The position numbers and the translations under genes are program-made. Below the pieces are notes generated by a model. That model searched no databases, had not been told where the DNA came from, and saw nothing but the letters and a program-made list of their open reading frames with translations. Below are positions 9,669 through 19,060 of a DNA stretch of 64,000 bases, one piece after another. Position 1 is the stretch's first letter. Every line of letters starts with the position of its first letter. This stretch comes from Thermoleophilaceae bacterium. Lineage in GTDB: Bacteria; Actinomycetota; Thermoleophilia; Solirubrobacterales; Thermoleophilaceae. Location of the stretch: the NCBI GenBank assembly GCA_025928265.1, contig JAICJV010000003.1, positions 1 to 64,000 on the forward strand, read 5' to 3'.

Positions 9669-12600
9669 TCAGGGGCCGGATGCGCTGCGCGTTGCGACGC
9701 GCTCAAAGACCGCGTCCACCACACGCTCCGACGCGCGCCCGTCGTCGAACGGGCAGAAGGTCGAGGCGAACTCCGCGTAGCGGTCCGCGTAGCGCGCGCG
9801 CACCCCGTCCAGATCCTGCAGCGCGTCGCCCAGCTCCGCCGCGCTCGCCAGCAGCGGTCCGGGGACGGTCGTCTCGAGGTCGAGGTAGAAGCCGCGGATT
9901 CGCTCCTGGAAGACCTCGCGGTCGTACGTGTAGAAGAGCATCGGCTTGCCGGTGTTGGCGAAGTCGAACATGACCGACGAGTAGTCGGTGACGAGCGCGT
10001 CGGCCACGAGCAGGAGCTCGGTGCCGTCCTGCCAGGCAGACACGTCGCGCACGCGTCCGCCGGGCTCGAGCTGCGGCGCGCCCGTGATGTAGGGGTGGCC
10101 GCGGAACAGGATGATCGTGTCGTCGCCCGCCGCGCTGCTGAGCGCGCCCACGTCGAACTTCGGGTCGAGCCGGAAGCGGCTGCGCTTGTCGACGACGTGG
10201 TCGCGATAGGTGGGCGCGTACAGCACGATCCGAGCGTCGTCCGGCAGCCCGAGCCGGCGGCGCACGCCGGCGGCGATCGCGTCGCGCGACGGCGAGGCGA
10301 GGATGTCGGTGCGCGGATAGCCGGTCTCGAGCATCTCGCCCTCGATAGCGAACGCGCGCTGGAGCACGCCGCTGGTGAACGCGTTGGGCGAGAGCACGTA
10401 CTGCCAGTTGCCGATCTGGTGGTCCCACTGGCGCCGGACCTGGCGAAGCGTCGAGCGCGCCTCGGCCACCTCGTGGTGGAGCCGCTTGAGCGGCGTGCCG
10501 TGCCAGGTCTGGAGGCAGACCTGGTTCTCGCGGCGAGAGAACCAGTCGGGGAAGAAGTCGTTGGTCACGACGTAGCGCGATTGCGCCATCGCCTCGTAGT
10601 GCTCGCGGCTGCCCTCGCGGACGGCGATCGCTCCCTCAGGCACCTCGAACATCGCGTCCTTCACCACCCACAGGTGCTCGAGCGGCGCGTCGCGGCGCAC
10701 GAGCTCGCGGTGGATCGCACGCGGGCTGTCCGAGTACTGGCGCCCGTCGAAGCTCGAGTAGACGACGGTGTCGCGCAGCGATTCGCCGCGCCGCGCGTCG
10801 TAGCGGCTCTTCTGGAGGCCGCGCTGGTTGTAGGGGCCGCGCTCCTCCTCGTCCAGGTCGACGCTCGTGTAGAGCACCGGCCGATCATCGAGCCACGAGC
10901 CGAGCGTGAACTCCTTGTGCCGCGCGTGCGTGCGCATCGGCAGCGCGCCGTGGAGCGAGCGGTCGAGCGCGAGCGGGCGCGTGTCGGCATGCAGCTCCCA
11001 TGCGCCCTCGGCCAGCGGCAGCATTCCTGCGAGCGACGGGACGCGGGCGGGCGTGATCCGCGCCTTGAACCGCGCCGTCGCCGCGTCGCACTCGACCGGG
11101 AACGCGAAGCGATCCGTCTCGTCGCGCGCGATCGCGAGCAGCGCGGCGGGCGGTGGCGCGCCGGCGAGGTCGCCCGCGAGCTCGAGCTCGGCGTCGCCGG
11201 TCCAGCGGACCTCGGTGACCACCGGCCGCGGCTCCTGCTGCACGAGCAGCGCGTTCCCCTCGAGGCTGCGCCTGAGGATGTAGTCCATCCCGTCGATCTG
11301 CTTCGTGCGCGGCTCGACTGCCTCCGGAAGCACCACCGGCCGGCGCTTGTCGCCCTCGACCACGATCAGATCCCATGGCACGCGGGCGTCCTCCACTCCG
11401 CCGGGAGGGGGCGGCGCCGCATGGACCTCGGCGAGCGCGATGCTGATCTTGAAGGCGCCCTCGCCCCCTTCGAACGGGAACGAGAGCGTGCGCCGGTCGC
11501 CCCGCCGGGCAAGCTCGAAGGAGGCTTCCGAGCCCACGCCGTGGATGTCACCCGTGAGCTCCACGACGTCGCCCTCGACACGTACGTCCCGCGCCACGAC
11601 CGTGTCACGCCGGATGTTGATAGCGAGTGACCGCTTCGCCCCGGGCGCCACGCGCCGCGCCGCGCCGCCCAGCTCAGGAAGGTCGACGGCGTGCAGCGGC
11701 CGCGGATGTCTCCCGGTGATGTTCTTGCGGCGCCGCTTCACGTCGCCCGCGCGCACGGTCACGAACAGCTCCCAGTTGCCCGTCCGCCAGCGGCCGAGCC
11801 TGCGCAGCCGGCGCGGATCCATCTCGGCCTCGAACCCCGCCCAGCGCAGGTCGGTCTGGCGCTGTGGCGCCGACGCGGTCACGTCCGGACGCTCGACCGT
11901 GCGGGCCTTCCATGACACGCCCGAGGTCTTCAGACGAAGGCGACGGAAGCGGCCGCCGCGCAGCGCGGTGATCGTGATGTCCTGCGTGTCCGGCGCCGGC
12001 GCGCCTACGCCGCGGATGTACGCGTGCCCGCTCAGCCGGATCCGCTTGCCGTCCCAGCGCAGGTCCTCCACGCGCGCGGTCATGTCGAGCTCGCGGTCGA
12101 GCCGGAACACCCGCCGCGGGATCTTCAGACGCTCGTCGGTGCGAAAGGGGTAGTCGCCGTACCACTTGCTGCCGATCCGCACCGGCGGCACCTCGAGGTA
12201 GTCCTCCTTGTGGAAGCGCAGCACCTCGAGCAACTCCGGCATCAGGCGACGGCGCACGAGGTGCCACTTGAGCCGGTCGATCGCGCGGAAGCGGCGATAG
12301 AGGCCGAGTCGAACCCGCTCGCGCACGATGCGAGGCGCCCGGTCGAGGAACGCGTTCACGCGGTCTAGGAACAGCTGCCGGTAGTCGTCGTCGGCACTGT
12401 CGAGAACGTCGAGGTAGTAGCGCAGGTCCTCGGCGATCGTGCTCTCGATGTACCAGCGCCTGGCCTTGCGCGACGCGTGCCGCTCGAGGTGGTCCACGAC
12501 CATCTCCACAGCCGTGACGCGGTCGCCCAGCGCGCGCTGCTCGAGCCGCCGCTGCGTGATCGAGAGGTCGCCGTCCTCGCGGATCCGCCAGTAGTAGACC

Positions 12601-13205
12601 GTCTGCTGGATCACGTCGACCGACTTGGCGGCGAACTGCGCTGCCACCACCACCGGGATGTCCTCGTGCAGCATCCCCTCGGGGAAGCGGAAGCCCTGCG
12701 CGTCCCAGAACGACCGGCGCCAGAGCTTGTTCGGCGCGATCCGGTCGAGGATCAGCGGCCGGAACTTGAGCACGTGGGTGCGGAGCTTGGAGCGGGCGAA
12801 GGTGCGCGCCACGAACAGCGCCTGCGCGGTATCGAAGCGGCTGACGCGGTGCACGTTGCCGGTGGCGAAGTCGGAGCCGGTCTCGTCGAGCGAGGCCAGC
12901 AGGATCTCGTACGCGTTCAGCGGGACGTAGTCGTCGCTGTCGAGGAACGCGAGGAACTCGCCGCGCGCGTGGTCGATGCCGGTGTTCCGCGCCGCGGCCA
13001 GGCCGCCGTTCGCCTGCGTGACCAGGCGGAAGCGCTCGTCGGCGTCGGCGTAGCGCTGCGCGATCGCGCCGCTGCCGTCGGTCGAGCCGTCGTCGACCAT
13101 GACCACCTCGAGGTCGCCCATCGTCTGGTCCTTGAGCGAGTCGAGGCACTGCTCGAGGTAGGCCTCGACGTTGTAGATCGGGACGACGACGCTGATTCGC
13201 GGCAT
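9669..13205 (-). CDS. Bifunctional glycosyltransferase (GT2) / CDP-glycerol glycerophosphotransferase (TagF-like)
   Basis: N-terminal GT2 (ISVVVPIYNVEAYLEQCLDSLKDQT...DDGSTDGS), C-terminal TagF domain (QTWHGTPLKRL, YAPTYRDH, DYSSVMFDFANTGKPMLFY). Confidence 0.93.
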   Translation of the reverse strand: MPRISVVVPIYNVEAYLEQCLDSLKDQTMGDLEVVMVDDGSTDGSGAIAQRYADADERFRLVTQANGGLAAARNTGIDHARGEFLAFLDSDDYVPLNAYEILLASLDETGSDFATGNVHRVSRFDTAQALFVARTFARSKLRTHVLKFRPLILDRIAPNKLWRRSFWDAQGFRFPEGMLHEDIPVVVAAQFAAKSVDVIQQTVYYWRIREDGDLSITQRRLEQRALGDRVTAVEMVVDHLERHASRKARRWYIESTIAEDLRYYLDVLDSADDDYRQLFLDRVNAFLDRAPRIVRERVRLGLYRRFRAIDRLKWHLVRRRLMPELLEVLRFHKEDYLEVPPVRIGSKWYGDYPFRTDERLKIPRRVFRLDRELDMTARVEDLRWDGKRIRLSGHAYIRGVGAPAPDTQDITITALRGGRFRRLRLKTSGVSWKARTVERPDVTASAPQRQTDLRWAGFEAEMDPRRLRRLGRWRTGNWELFVTVRAGDVKRRRKNITGRHPRPLHAVDLPELGGAARRVAPGAKRSLAINIRRDTVVARDVRVEGDVVELTGDIHGVGSEASFELARRGDRRTLSFPFEGGEGAFKISIALAEVHAAPPPPGGVEDARVPWDLIVVEGDKRRPVVLPEAVEPRTKQIDGMDYILRRSLEGNALLVQQEPRPVVTEVRWTGDAELELAGDLAGAPPPAALLAIARDETDRFAFPVECDAATARFKARITPARVPSLAGMLPLAEGAWELHADTRPLALDRSLHGALPMRTHARHKEFTLGSWLDDRPVLYTSVDLDEEERGPYNQRGLQKSRYDARRGESLRDTVVYSSFDGRQYSDSPRAIHRELVRRDAPLEHLWVVKDAMFEVPEGAIAVREGSREHYEAMAQSRYVVTNDFFPDWFSRRENQVCLQTWHGTPLKRLHHEVAEARSTLRQVRRQWDHQIGNWQYVLSPNAFTSGVLQRAFAIEGEMLETGYPRTDILASPSRDAIAAGVRRRLGLPDDARIVLYAPTYRDHVVDKRSRFRLDPKFDVGALSSAAGDDTIILFRGHPYITGAPQLEPGGRVRDVSAWQDGTELLLVADALVTDYSSVMFDFANTGKPMLFYTYDREVFQERIRGFYLDLETTVPGPLLASAAELGDALQDLDGVRARYADRYAEFASTFCPFDDGRASERVVDAVFERVATRSASGP

Positions 13206-13206
13206 G

Positions 13207-14217
13207 TCAGCGTGAGCGGCCCAGGGCGCTGCGGATCCGGCGGCGGTAGCGGGCGGGGACGCGCCGTGCGAGGCGCACGCGAAGCGAGACCGAGCCGTTC
13301 TGGGTAGGCGCCTGTTGCTTGCGCCGCGGCTTGACCGCCGTCACCGACGACTGCGCGATCGCCTCGGCCTCTGCGTACAGCTCGTCGTATGTCACGCGCG
13401 CGGCGTCGAGGGTGGGGTGGACCTCCGCGCCGTCGCCGCGCCCGGCGAGCGGCTGGAGCGCGGTCCAGACGTCGTCGGACAGCGTGCGCACCGATTCCGG
13501 CACCTCGAGCCCGTCCCAGCCGCCGCGGTTGCGGTGGAGCGTCGGGTCCACGAACTGGTCGACCTCGGGAAAGCGGGCGCGGTCGAAGCCGGCCAAAAGC
13601 GGCAGGTCGACGGTGTCGCCGACGCGGCCGAGCTCGCCTGCCCAGTCGGACATCAGGTCCTCGTAGCGGATGAACGCGCGCGGCGCCCCGCGCGTGGCCC
13701 GCTCGCTCTCGAGCATCACGTTGAGCCACGACGCCGCACGGCTCGCGTCGGTCTGCCACTCGCCGTAGGAGCGGCGCGCGCTGGCCAGGATCTCGGCCGG
13801 GTGGCGCAGCATGGTGATGAACGACGTGGAGAGCTCGAGCTCGCGCGCGGCACTCAGCCACAGTGGCAGGAACCAGCCCACGCGTGGGTCCTTCACCACC
13901 ACGTCGTCGCTGTGGCGCATCTCGCTGGCCACCCAGTCGCGCAGCTCGGCCTGCACCTCGCGGTTCTCCGCGAACGCGCGCGTCTTCTCCCAGGCCGCGG
14001 GGCGCGCGTCGAACACCGTGACCCGCGCGCGGCGCATCAGGCGCGTGTGGAAATCGACCACCCAGCGGGGCTCGCCGAACCCGCGCGGGTTGGTGCTGTC
14101 GGCCACCACCTCCGGCTGCGGGATGTGGAAGCCCACCTGGCCCAGGATCCCGGCCAGCAGGCTGGTGCCCGAGCGGCCCACGCCGACGACCAGGACGAGT
14201 CGCCTGCGGTCGCTCAT
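13207..14217 (-). CDS. Sulfotransferase family protein
   Basis: PAPS 5'-loop-like GVGRSGTSLLAGILGQ and downstream FITMLRHPAEILASARRS; ATG at 14217 overlaps the stop of the upstream gene. Confidence 0.88.
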   Translation of the reverse strand: MSDRRRLVLVVGVGRSGTSLLAGILGQVGFHIPQPEVVADSTNPRGFGEPRWVVDFHTRLMRRARVTVFDARPAAWEKTRAFAENREVQAELRDWVASEMRHSDDVVVKDPRVGWFLPLWLSAARELELSTSFITMLRHPAEILASARRSYGEWQTDASRAASWLNVMLESERATRGAPRAFIRYEDLMSDWAGELGRVGDTVDLPLLAGFDRARFPEVDQFVDPTLHRNRGGWDGLEVPESVRTLSDDVWTALQPLAGRGDGAEVHPTLDAARVTYDELYAEAEAIAQSSVTAVKPRRKQQAPTQNGSVSLRVRLARRVPARYRRRIRSALGRSR

Positions 14218-16379
14218 CCGACGACCGCCGGCGGTTGCGCCACCGCGGGCTGCTGCTCGCCGAACCAGACGCGCCGCACGACCCGCTCGGCGGCATGACC
14301 GTCGTCGAGCGAGCAGAAGCGTGCACGGAACGCCGCCCGCGCCGCGCGCGACCCGTCGTCCCACGCCGTACCCGAGCGGAACGCGTCGACCACCTCGGCC
14401 GCCGTGCTTGCGACCGGACCGGGTGGCTCCTCGAGCAGGTCGAAGTAGGTACCGCGCATGGCCTCGTAGACATCCCAGTCGGGCGCGTGGATCACGATCG
14501 GGCGGTCGAGCACGCCGTAGTCGAACATGAGCGACGAGTAGTCGGTGACGAGCGCGTCCGACGCGATGCAGAGCTCTTCGACCGACGGGTGCGACGCCAC
14601 GTCGAGGATGCGGCCCGCGTCGTGCAGGGCGCGCAGCTCGGGATCGCTGCCGTAGAAGTAGTGGAGTCGGGCCATGATCGTGTAGCCGGGTCCCAGCCCG
14701 TCCGCGACCGCTCCGATGTCGAGCGGCGAGACGTTGTCGCGCTGGTACTCCCGGTGGGTCGGCGCATACAGCACAACGCGCCGCTCGGGGTCGATGCCGA
14801 GCTCGGCCCTGATCCGGCGAGCATCGTCGTCGCCGGCCCGGGCGAGCACGTCGTTGCGAGGGTATCCGACCTCCAGCGACTCGTACCTCGTCGGGTAGAC
14901 CCGCTCCCACACGAGCGTGGAGAACGCGTTCTGCGAGACGCTGAAGTCCCAGCGCGCGCAGCGGCGCATCAGCGCGGCGAAGTCGTTGCGCGCGCCGCCG
15001 GTGGGAGCGGCGTCGGCCAGGTCCAGGCCCATCTTCTTGAGCGGCGTGCCGTGGTGGGTCATCACGTGCGTGGTGCCGCTGCGCTTGACGATGTCGTTCG
15101 GGAAGTTCACGTTGTTCACGAAGTAGCGCGCACGCGCCATCACCTCGTAGTACTCGCGCGTGCCCGGCAGCACGTGCTCGACGCCGGCGGGCAGGCTGTC
15201 GACGCCCTCGGGCTTCACGACCCAGACGCCGCGCATCGACGGCACCAGCTCGCGGGCGCGCTCGTAGATCGCCCGCGGGTTGCACGTGTAGCCGCGGTAC
15301 CAGTACGCGGCGAAGACCGCGAGGTTCTCGTCGACCGGGCGCCGCAGCTCGCGGCGGTAGTGGCGCCGCAGCGCGGCGCGGCGTACCCGCTGCGCGATGC
15401 GGCCGCGGCGGCGCGCGAGTCGTTGCCTCAACGCGTGCGCGCGCTCCACGGCTCGGAAGCGCGGCCAGCTGCCGCTCGCGGCCGCGCGCTCACGGGCGCC
15501 TTCGGGCATCGGGTCGTCGGGCCGCCGGTGGCGTCGCAGGCCGTCGGCCATGCGGGCGAAGAACTCGCGCCGGCGCCCACGCGGCACCCGCCCGAGAAGC
15601 GCGAGCTCGTGGCGCAGCATCGCGGCGGGCATGAGCGCCCGCGGACCGTCATGGGACTCGGCGAACGCGAACGCGTCGTCGTAGCGATCGAAGACGTCGA
15701 ACGCCGATCCCTCCGCCGCGACATTCGGCGGGCGGCGGCGCTCGTAGGCGACCTCCGGGAGCGCAGCGATCCGCTCTGCGGCCAGGAGGGCGGGCCATGT
15801 GACGGAAAGCTCGCCATGCTCGCCCGCCGCGAACGCGACGCCGAGCCCCGTCAGGAACTCGCGCCGGAAGACCTTGTTCCAGGCGTGCGGCGCGAAGGCC
15901 GCCAGACCGGGGCTCTCGGCGAGCGACCCGAGCGGGCGCCCGGCCACGCGCTCGAGCACGCCGCGCCGTGCGCCCTTGGACCTCTGCCCGAGTGCGTCGG
16001 TCTGTTCGTGGTGCACCACGAGTACGTCGGCGTCGCCGCCGAGGGCGCCCGCGACAAGGGCCAGGGCGCCGCGCGGAAGCGAGTCGGTCGCGTTCACGAA
16101 CCAGACGTAGTCGCCGCGAGCCACGCCGAGCCCGATGTTGCGCGCCGGCCCGAGGCCGACCCGCGCGGCGAGGTGCTCCACGCGCACGCGCGCGTCGGCT
16201 TCCGCGAGCTCGTCGAGCAGGCCCGGCGCATGGCCGGGCGCGGCGTCGTCGATCGCGATCAGCTCGACGTCCGCGCCGGTCTGCCCGAGCAGCGACGACG
16301 CGCACTGCTCGATCCAGGCCTGCTCGCGGTGGACGACGAGCACGAAGCTCAGGCGCGGCTTGTCGCTGCGGTCCGGCAT
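14214..16379 (-). CDS. Bifunctional GT2 glycosyltransferase / CDP-glycerol glycerophosphotransferase (TagB/TagF-like)
   Basis: GT2 domain plus THHGTPLKKMG, YAPTHREYQ, DYSSLMFDYGVLDRPIVIH. Confidence 0.92.
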   Translation of the reverse strand: MPDRSDKPRLSFVLVVHREQAWIEQCASSLLGQTGADVELIAIDDAAPGHAPGLLDELAEADARVRVEHLAARVGLGPARNIGLGVARGDYVWFVNATDSLPRGALALVAGALGGDADVLVVHHEQTDALGQRSKGARRGVLERVAGRPLGSLAESPGLAAFAPHAWNKVFRREFLTGLGVAFAAGEHGELSVTWPALLAAERIAALPEVAYERRRPPNVAAEGSAFDVFDRYDDAFAFAESHDGPRALMPAAMLRHELALLGRVPRGRRREFFARMADGLRRHRRPDDPMPEGARERAAASGSWPRFRAVERAHALRQRLARRRGRIAQRVRRAALRRHYRRELRRPVDENLAVFAAYWYRGYTCNPRAIYERARELVPSMRGVWVVKPEGVDSLPAGVEHVLPGTREYYEVMARARYFVNNVNFPNDIVKRSGTTHVMTHHGTPLKKMGLDLADAAPTGGARNDFAALMRRCARWDFSVSQNAFSTLVWERVYPTRYESLEVGYPRNDVLARAGDDDARRIRAELGIDPERRVVLYAPTHREYQRDNVSPLDIGAVADGLGPGYTIMARLHYFYGSDPELRALHDAGRILDVASHPSVEELCIASDALVTDYSSLMFDYGVLDRPIVIHAPDWDVYEAMRGTYFDLLEEPPGPVASTAAEVVDAFRSGTAWDDGSRAARAAFRARFCSLDDGHAAERVVRRVWFGEQQPAVAQPPAVVG

Positions 16380-16400
16380 CGCGTGCGAAGCTACCTAATC

Positions 16401-17201
16401 ATGCCGCCGCGACCGCCGGTCTTCGACGAGACCCCAGTCCTGTGCGGGCATCGCGGGAGCGGGCGGGGGGTGGTCGACGGCCTCCGGGAGAACACGCTCG
16501 AGTCGATGCGGGCTGCCCTCGAGGCCGGCTGCACGTGGATCGAGACCGACGCGCGGATCACCGTGGACGACGTGCTCGTGGTGCGCCACGACCCGCTGGT
16601 CGAGGACGGCCGGATCGTGGCGGAGATGACCTCCGAGGAGACCGACGCGCTGGGGATCGTGCGCGTCGCGGACCTGTTCGAGGAGCTGCCGCTGGAGCTG
16701 TCGATCGACCTCGAGATCAAGTCGTCGCTCGAGGACGCGCTGCGGCCGCGCCAGCGCACGACCGCCGCGCTGGTGGCGGACCTGATCGCCGAGCGCGCCG
16801 GCGCGCGAACCGTGCTGGCCTCGAGCTTCGACCCCGCCGCGATCATGATCGTGCGCGAGCGCGCCCCGCTGGTGCCGATCGGGCTACTCACCTGGATGCG
16901 CTTCCCGCTGCGCAAGGCGATCGCGGCCGCGGCGCACCTCGGCGCGGAGGTGGTGGCGCCGCAGGTGGCCTCGTTCGGGTTCCGCAACGGCGCGGCACTC
17001 GAGCGTGATCCCGGCGAGTTCGTGGCCGTGGCTCACCGGGCGGGGCTCCAGGTGCTGTCCTGGTGCCCGACCCCGCCCGAGGCCGAGCAGCTGATCGAGG
17101 CCGGCGTCGACTGCGTGATCCTGGACGATGTGCCCGCCTCGGTCGCTACCTTGACCGCGTGCAGTCCGACGCTACGCGGTCGCCGGCGACTGGCGAAATG
17201 A
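16401..17201 (+). CDS. Glycerophosphodiester phosphodiesterase (GDPD)
   Basis: CGHRGSGRG...ENTLESMRAALEAGCTWIETDARITVDDVLVVRHDP. Confidence 0.92.
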   Translation: MPPRPPVFDETPVLCGHRGSGRGVVDGLRENTLESMRAALEAGCTWIETDARITVDDVLVVRHDPLVEDGRIVAEMTSEETDALGIVRVADLFEELPLELSIDLEIKSSLEDALRPRQRTTAALVADLIAERAGARTVLASSFDPAAIMIVRERAPLVPIGLLTWMRFPLRKAIAAAAHLGAEVVAPQVASFGFRNGAALERDPGEFVAVAHRAGLQVLSWCPTPPEAEQLIEAGVDCVILDDVPASVATLTACSPTLRGRRRLAK

Positions 17202-19060
17202 CGCAGGCGGCGGCGCGCGGCGCGGGCCCGCGTGCTCTCGAGGTCGTCCTCGTGGTGGTCACCGCATGCGTATCCGCGTTCGTGGTGCACGCCGTCGTCG
17301 TGGCACTGAGCCTCGACGTGACGAACCCGCTCGACGTGGCATCCGGGGTCGGCCCGCTGTGGGCGGCGGCGATGATCGCGCTCGTCCTCTGCGGCTACCT
17401 CGCCCAGCGCAGGCTGGAGCCGCTCCAGACCAGGTTCGTGGTGGCGATCCTCGCCGGGGTGGCGATCGGGCTCGTGATGTTCCCGCTGATGACCGGCCTG
17501 CACGGGACGCCGCAGCCGGAGAACGGCGTGCTGGGCGGCGACCAGAAGTTCCGGATCGAGTACATCACGCGCTTCGCCTCGACCTGGGCCCTGGACGACT
17601 ACACCTTCCGCGGCCTGCACTCGTTCTACCCGCCGGCCTGGTTCTGGATGGCCGGCCGGACTGCGGACGTGCTCGGGATCACGCCATGGCGGGTCGTGGG
17701 CGGGTTCAGCGTCGCCACGATCGGCGGCGCGATGCTGCTGGCCTTCCTGCTGTGGCGGATGGCGCTCTCGCCCGCCGGCGCGCTGGGCGCGGCAACGGGC
17801 TCGCTGCTGGTGCTCGCGCCGCAGACGGGCGAGATCGTGCTGCCGATCGAGCGAGCGACGCAGGCCTGGTACTCGCCGTACGCGTGCTTCGTCGCCATCG
17901 CGGGGGTGGCGTGGGTCGCGGCGAGCGCGCGGGTCACGCGAATGCCGCGCGAGCGCTGGAGAATCATCCTGCTCGTGCTGGTGGGCGCGGCGCTCGCGCT
18001 CACCTACTACCTGCTCTTCATCCTGCTTGCGGTCGTACTCGTGGTGCAGGCGTTCTTCCCGTGGGCGGCACGCGGCGTCGCGTTGCGGCGCACTGCCGGG
18101 TTGCTCGCGGCGATCGCGCTTATCACGGCCCTCTTCTGGATCCCGCTCCTGACGGCGGCCATCGGAGGCTCCGCCTCGCAGGGCCACTACTTCCGGCCCG
18201 ACTTCCTCCAGGTGGAGGTGGGCTTCAGCGGTCCGGTCGCGCTCGCGGTGCTGGCCGCGGCCGCCATCCCGCTGCTGGCGTTCACGCGCACGTGGTCTGC
18301 CAGCCGGGCGGTGGGCGGCGTGCTGATCGGCGCGGTGCTCTACCAGATCCTGTCGGTTGCCACGCTCGTCTTCCTGCACGATCAGCTCCAGCCGCACCGA
18401 GCGATCGTGCTGCTGTGGGCCACCTACGGAGCCGCGATCCCGGTCGCAATCGAGGGGCTGCGCGAGGGCGCGGGCATGAGCCTGCCGCGGCTCAGACCGC
18501 CGGTTGCGTTCGGCGCCCCCGCCGCCATCGTGGCGCTCGCGGTGGGCACCACGTTCGCGCTCGGCTCGGCGCAGGCGTCGGATCTCGTCGGCGGGCCGCT
18601 GACCCAGGCGGCGCACAAGCCCGTGCGCTTCGGATGGGTGAAGTACCTGTCGGACTTCATCACCAGCACCACCGGCAAGCGGCCGCAGCAGCTCCAGGTG
18701 GCGTCGGACAGCACGGCGCTGCTCGTCACGCGGCCGTACTGGGGCTTCCTGCCGCTCGGCGCCCGCTACGCGCACCCCGCCGCCGAGCTCGACCGGCGCA
18801 TCGCGGTCCTCCAGTCCGCGGCCGCGTGTCCCGGCCGCGGGTGCACGTCGCGCAGGCTCGGCAGGACGCCGTTCGGCCGCGTGGACGCGCTGGTGGTCAC
18901 GCGCGCGGGGTCCGACTACCTGATCCACACCGAGAAGGACGCGTGGCCGCGGCCCGACCCCGTCGTGATCCTGTTCCCGCGCAGGAACTTCGATCCGTCG
19001 GTCTGGGCGGTGCGCCACTTCACCAAGTTCACGGCGCTCGTCCGCCGGCCGGGGCGGTGA
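17198..19060 (+). CDS. GT-C membrane glycosyltransferase, AftA-like (galactan arabinofuranosyltransferase-related)
   Basis: ~12 TM segments and LHSFYPPAWFWMAGR motif resembling AftA; ATG overlaps previous stop. Confidence 0.7.
   Translation: MTQAAARGAGPRALEVVLVVVTACVSAFVVHAVVVALSLDVTNPLDVASGVGPLWAAAMIALVLCGYLAQRRLEPLQTRFVVAILAGVAIGLVMFPLMTGLHGTPQPENGVLGGDQKFRIEYITRFASTWALDDYTFRGLHSFYPPAWFWMAGRTADVLGITPWRVVGGFSVATIGGAMLLAFLLWRMALSPAGALGAATGSLLVLAPQTGEIVLPIERATQAWYSPYACFVAIAGVAWVAASARVTRMPRERWRIILLVLVGAALALTYYLLFILLAVVLVVQAFFPWAARGVALRRTAGLLAAIALITALFWIPLLTAAIGGSASQGHYFRPDFLQVEVGFSGPVALAVLAAAAIPLLAFTRTWSASRAVGGVLIGAVLYQILSVATLVFLHDQLQPHRAIVLLWATYGAAIPVAIEGLREGAGMSLPRLRPPVAFGAPAAIVALAVGTTFALGSAQASDLVGGPLTQAAHKPVRFGWVKYLSDFITSTTGKRPQQLQVASDSTALLVTRPYWGFLPLGARYAHPAAELDRRIAVLQSAAACPGRGCTSRRLGRTPFGRVDALVVTRAGSDYLIHTEKDAWPRPDPVVILFPRRNFDPSVWAVRHFTKFTALVRRPGR

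Noticed and set aside
10095-11630. 511-aa plus-strand ORF antisense to the TagF-like gene
   Set aside because: Composition-driven shadow ORF; the opposite strand encodes clear TagF motifs.
14235-16400. 5' two-thirds of the 988-aa plus-strand ORF
   Set aside because: Antisense to the TagB-like gene; only the 3' part (16401-17201, GDPD) is real.
17033-19018. 661-aa minus-strand ORF
   Set aside because: Antisense shadow of the AftA-like membrane protein gene.
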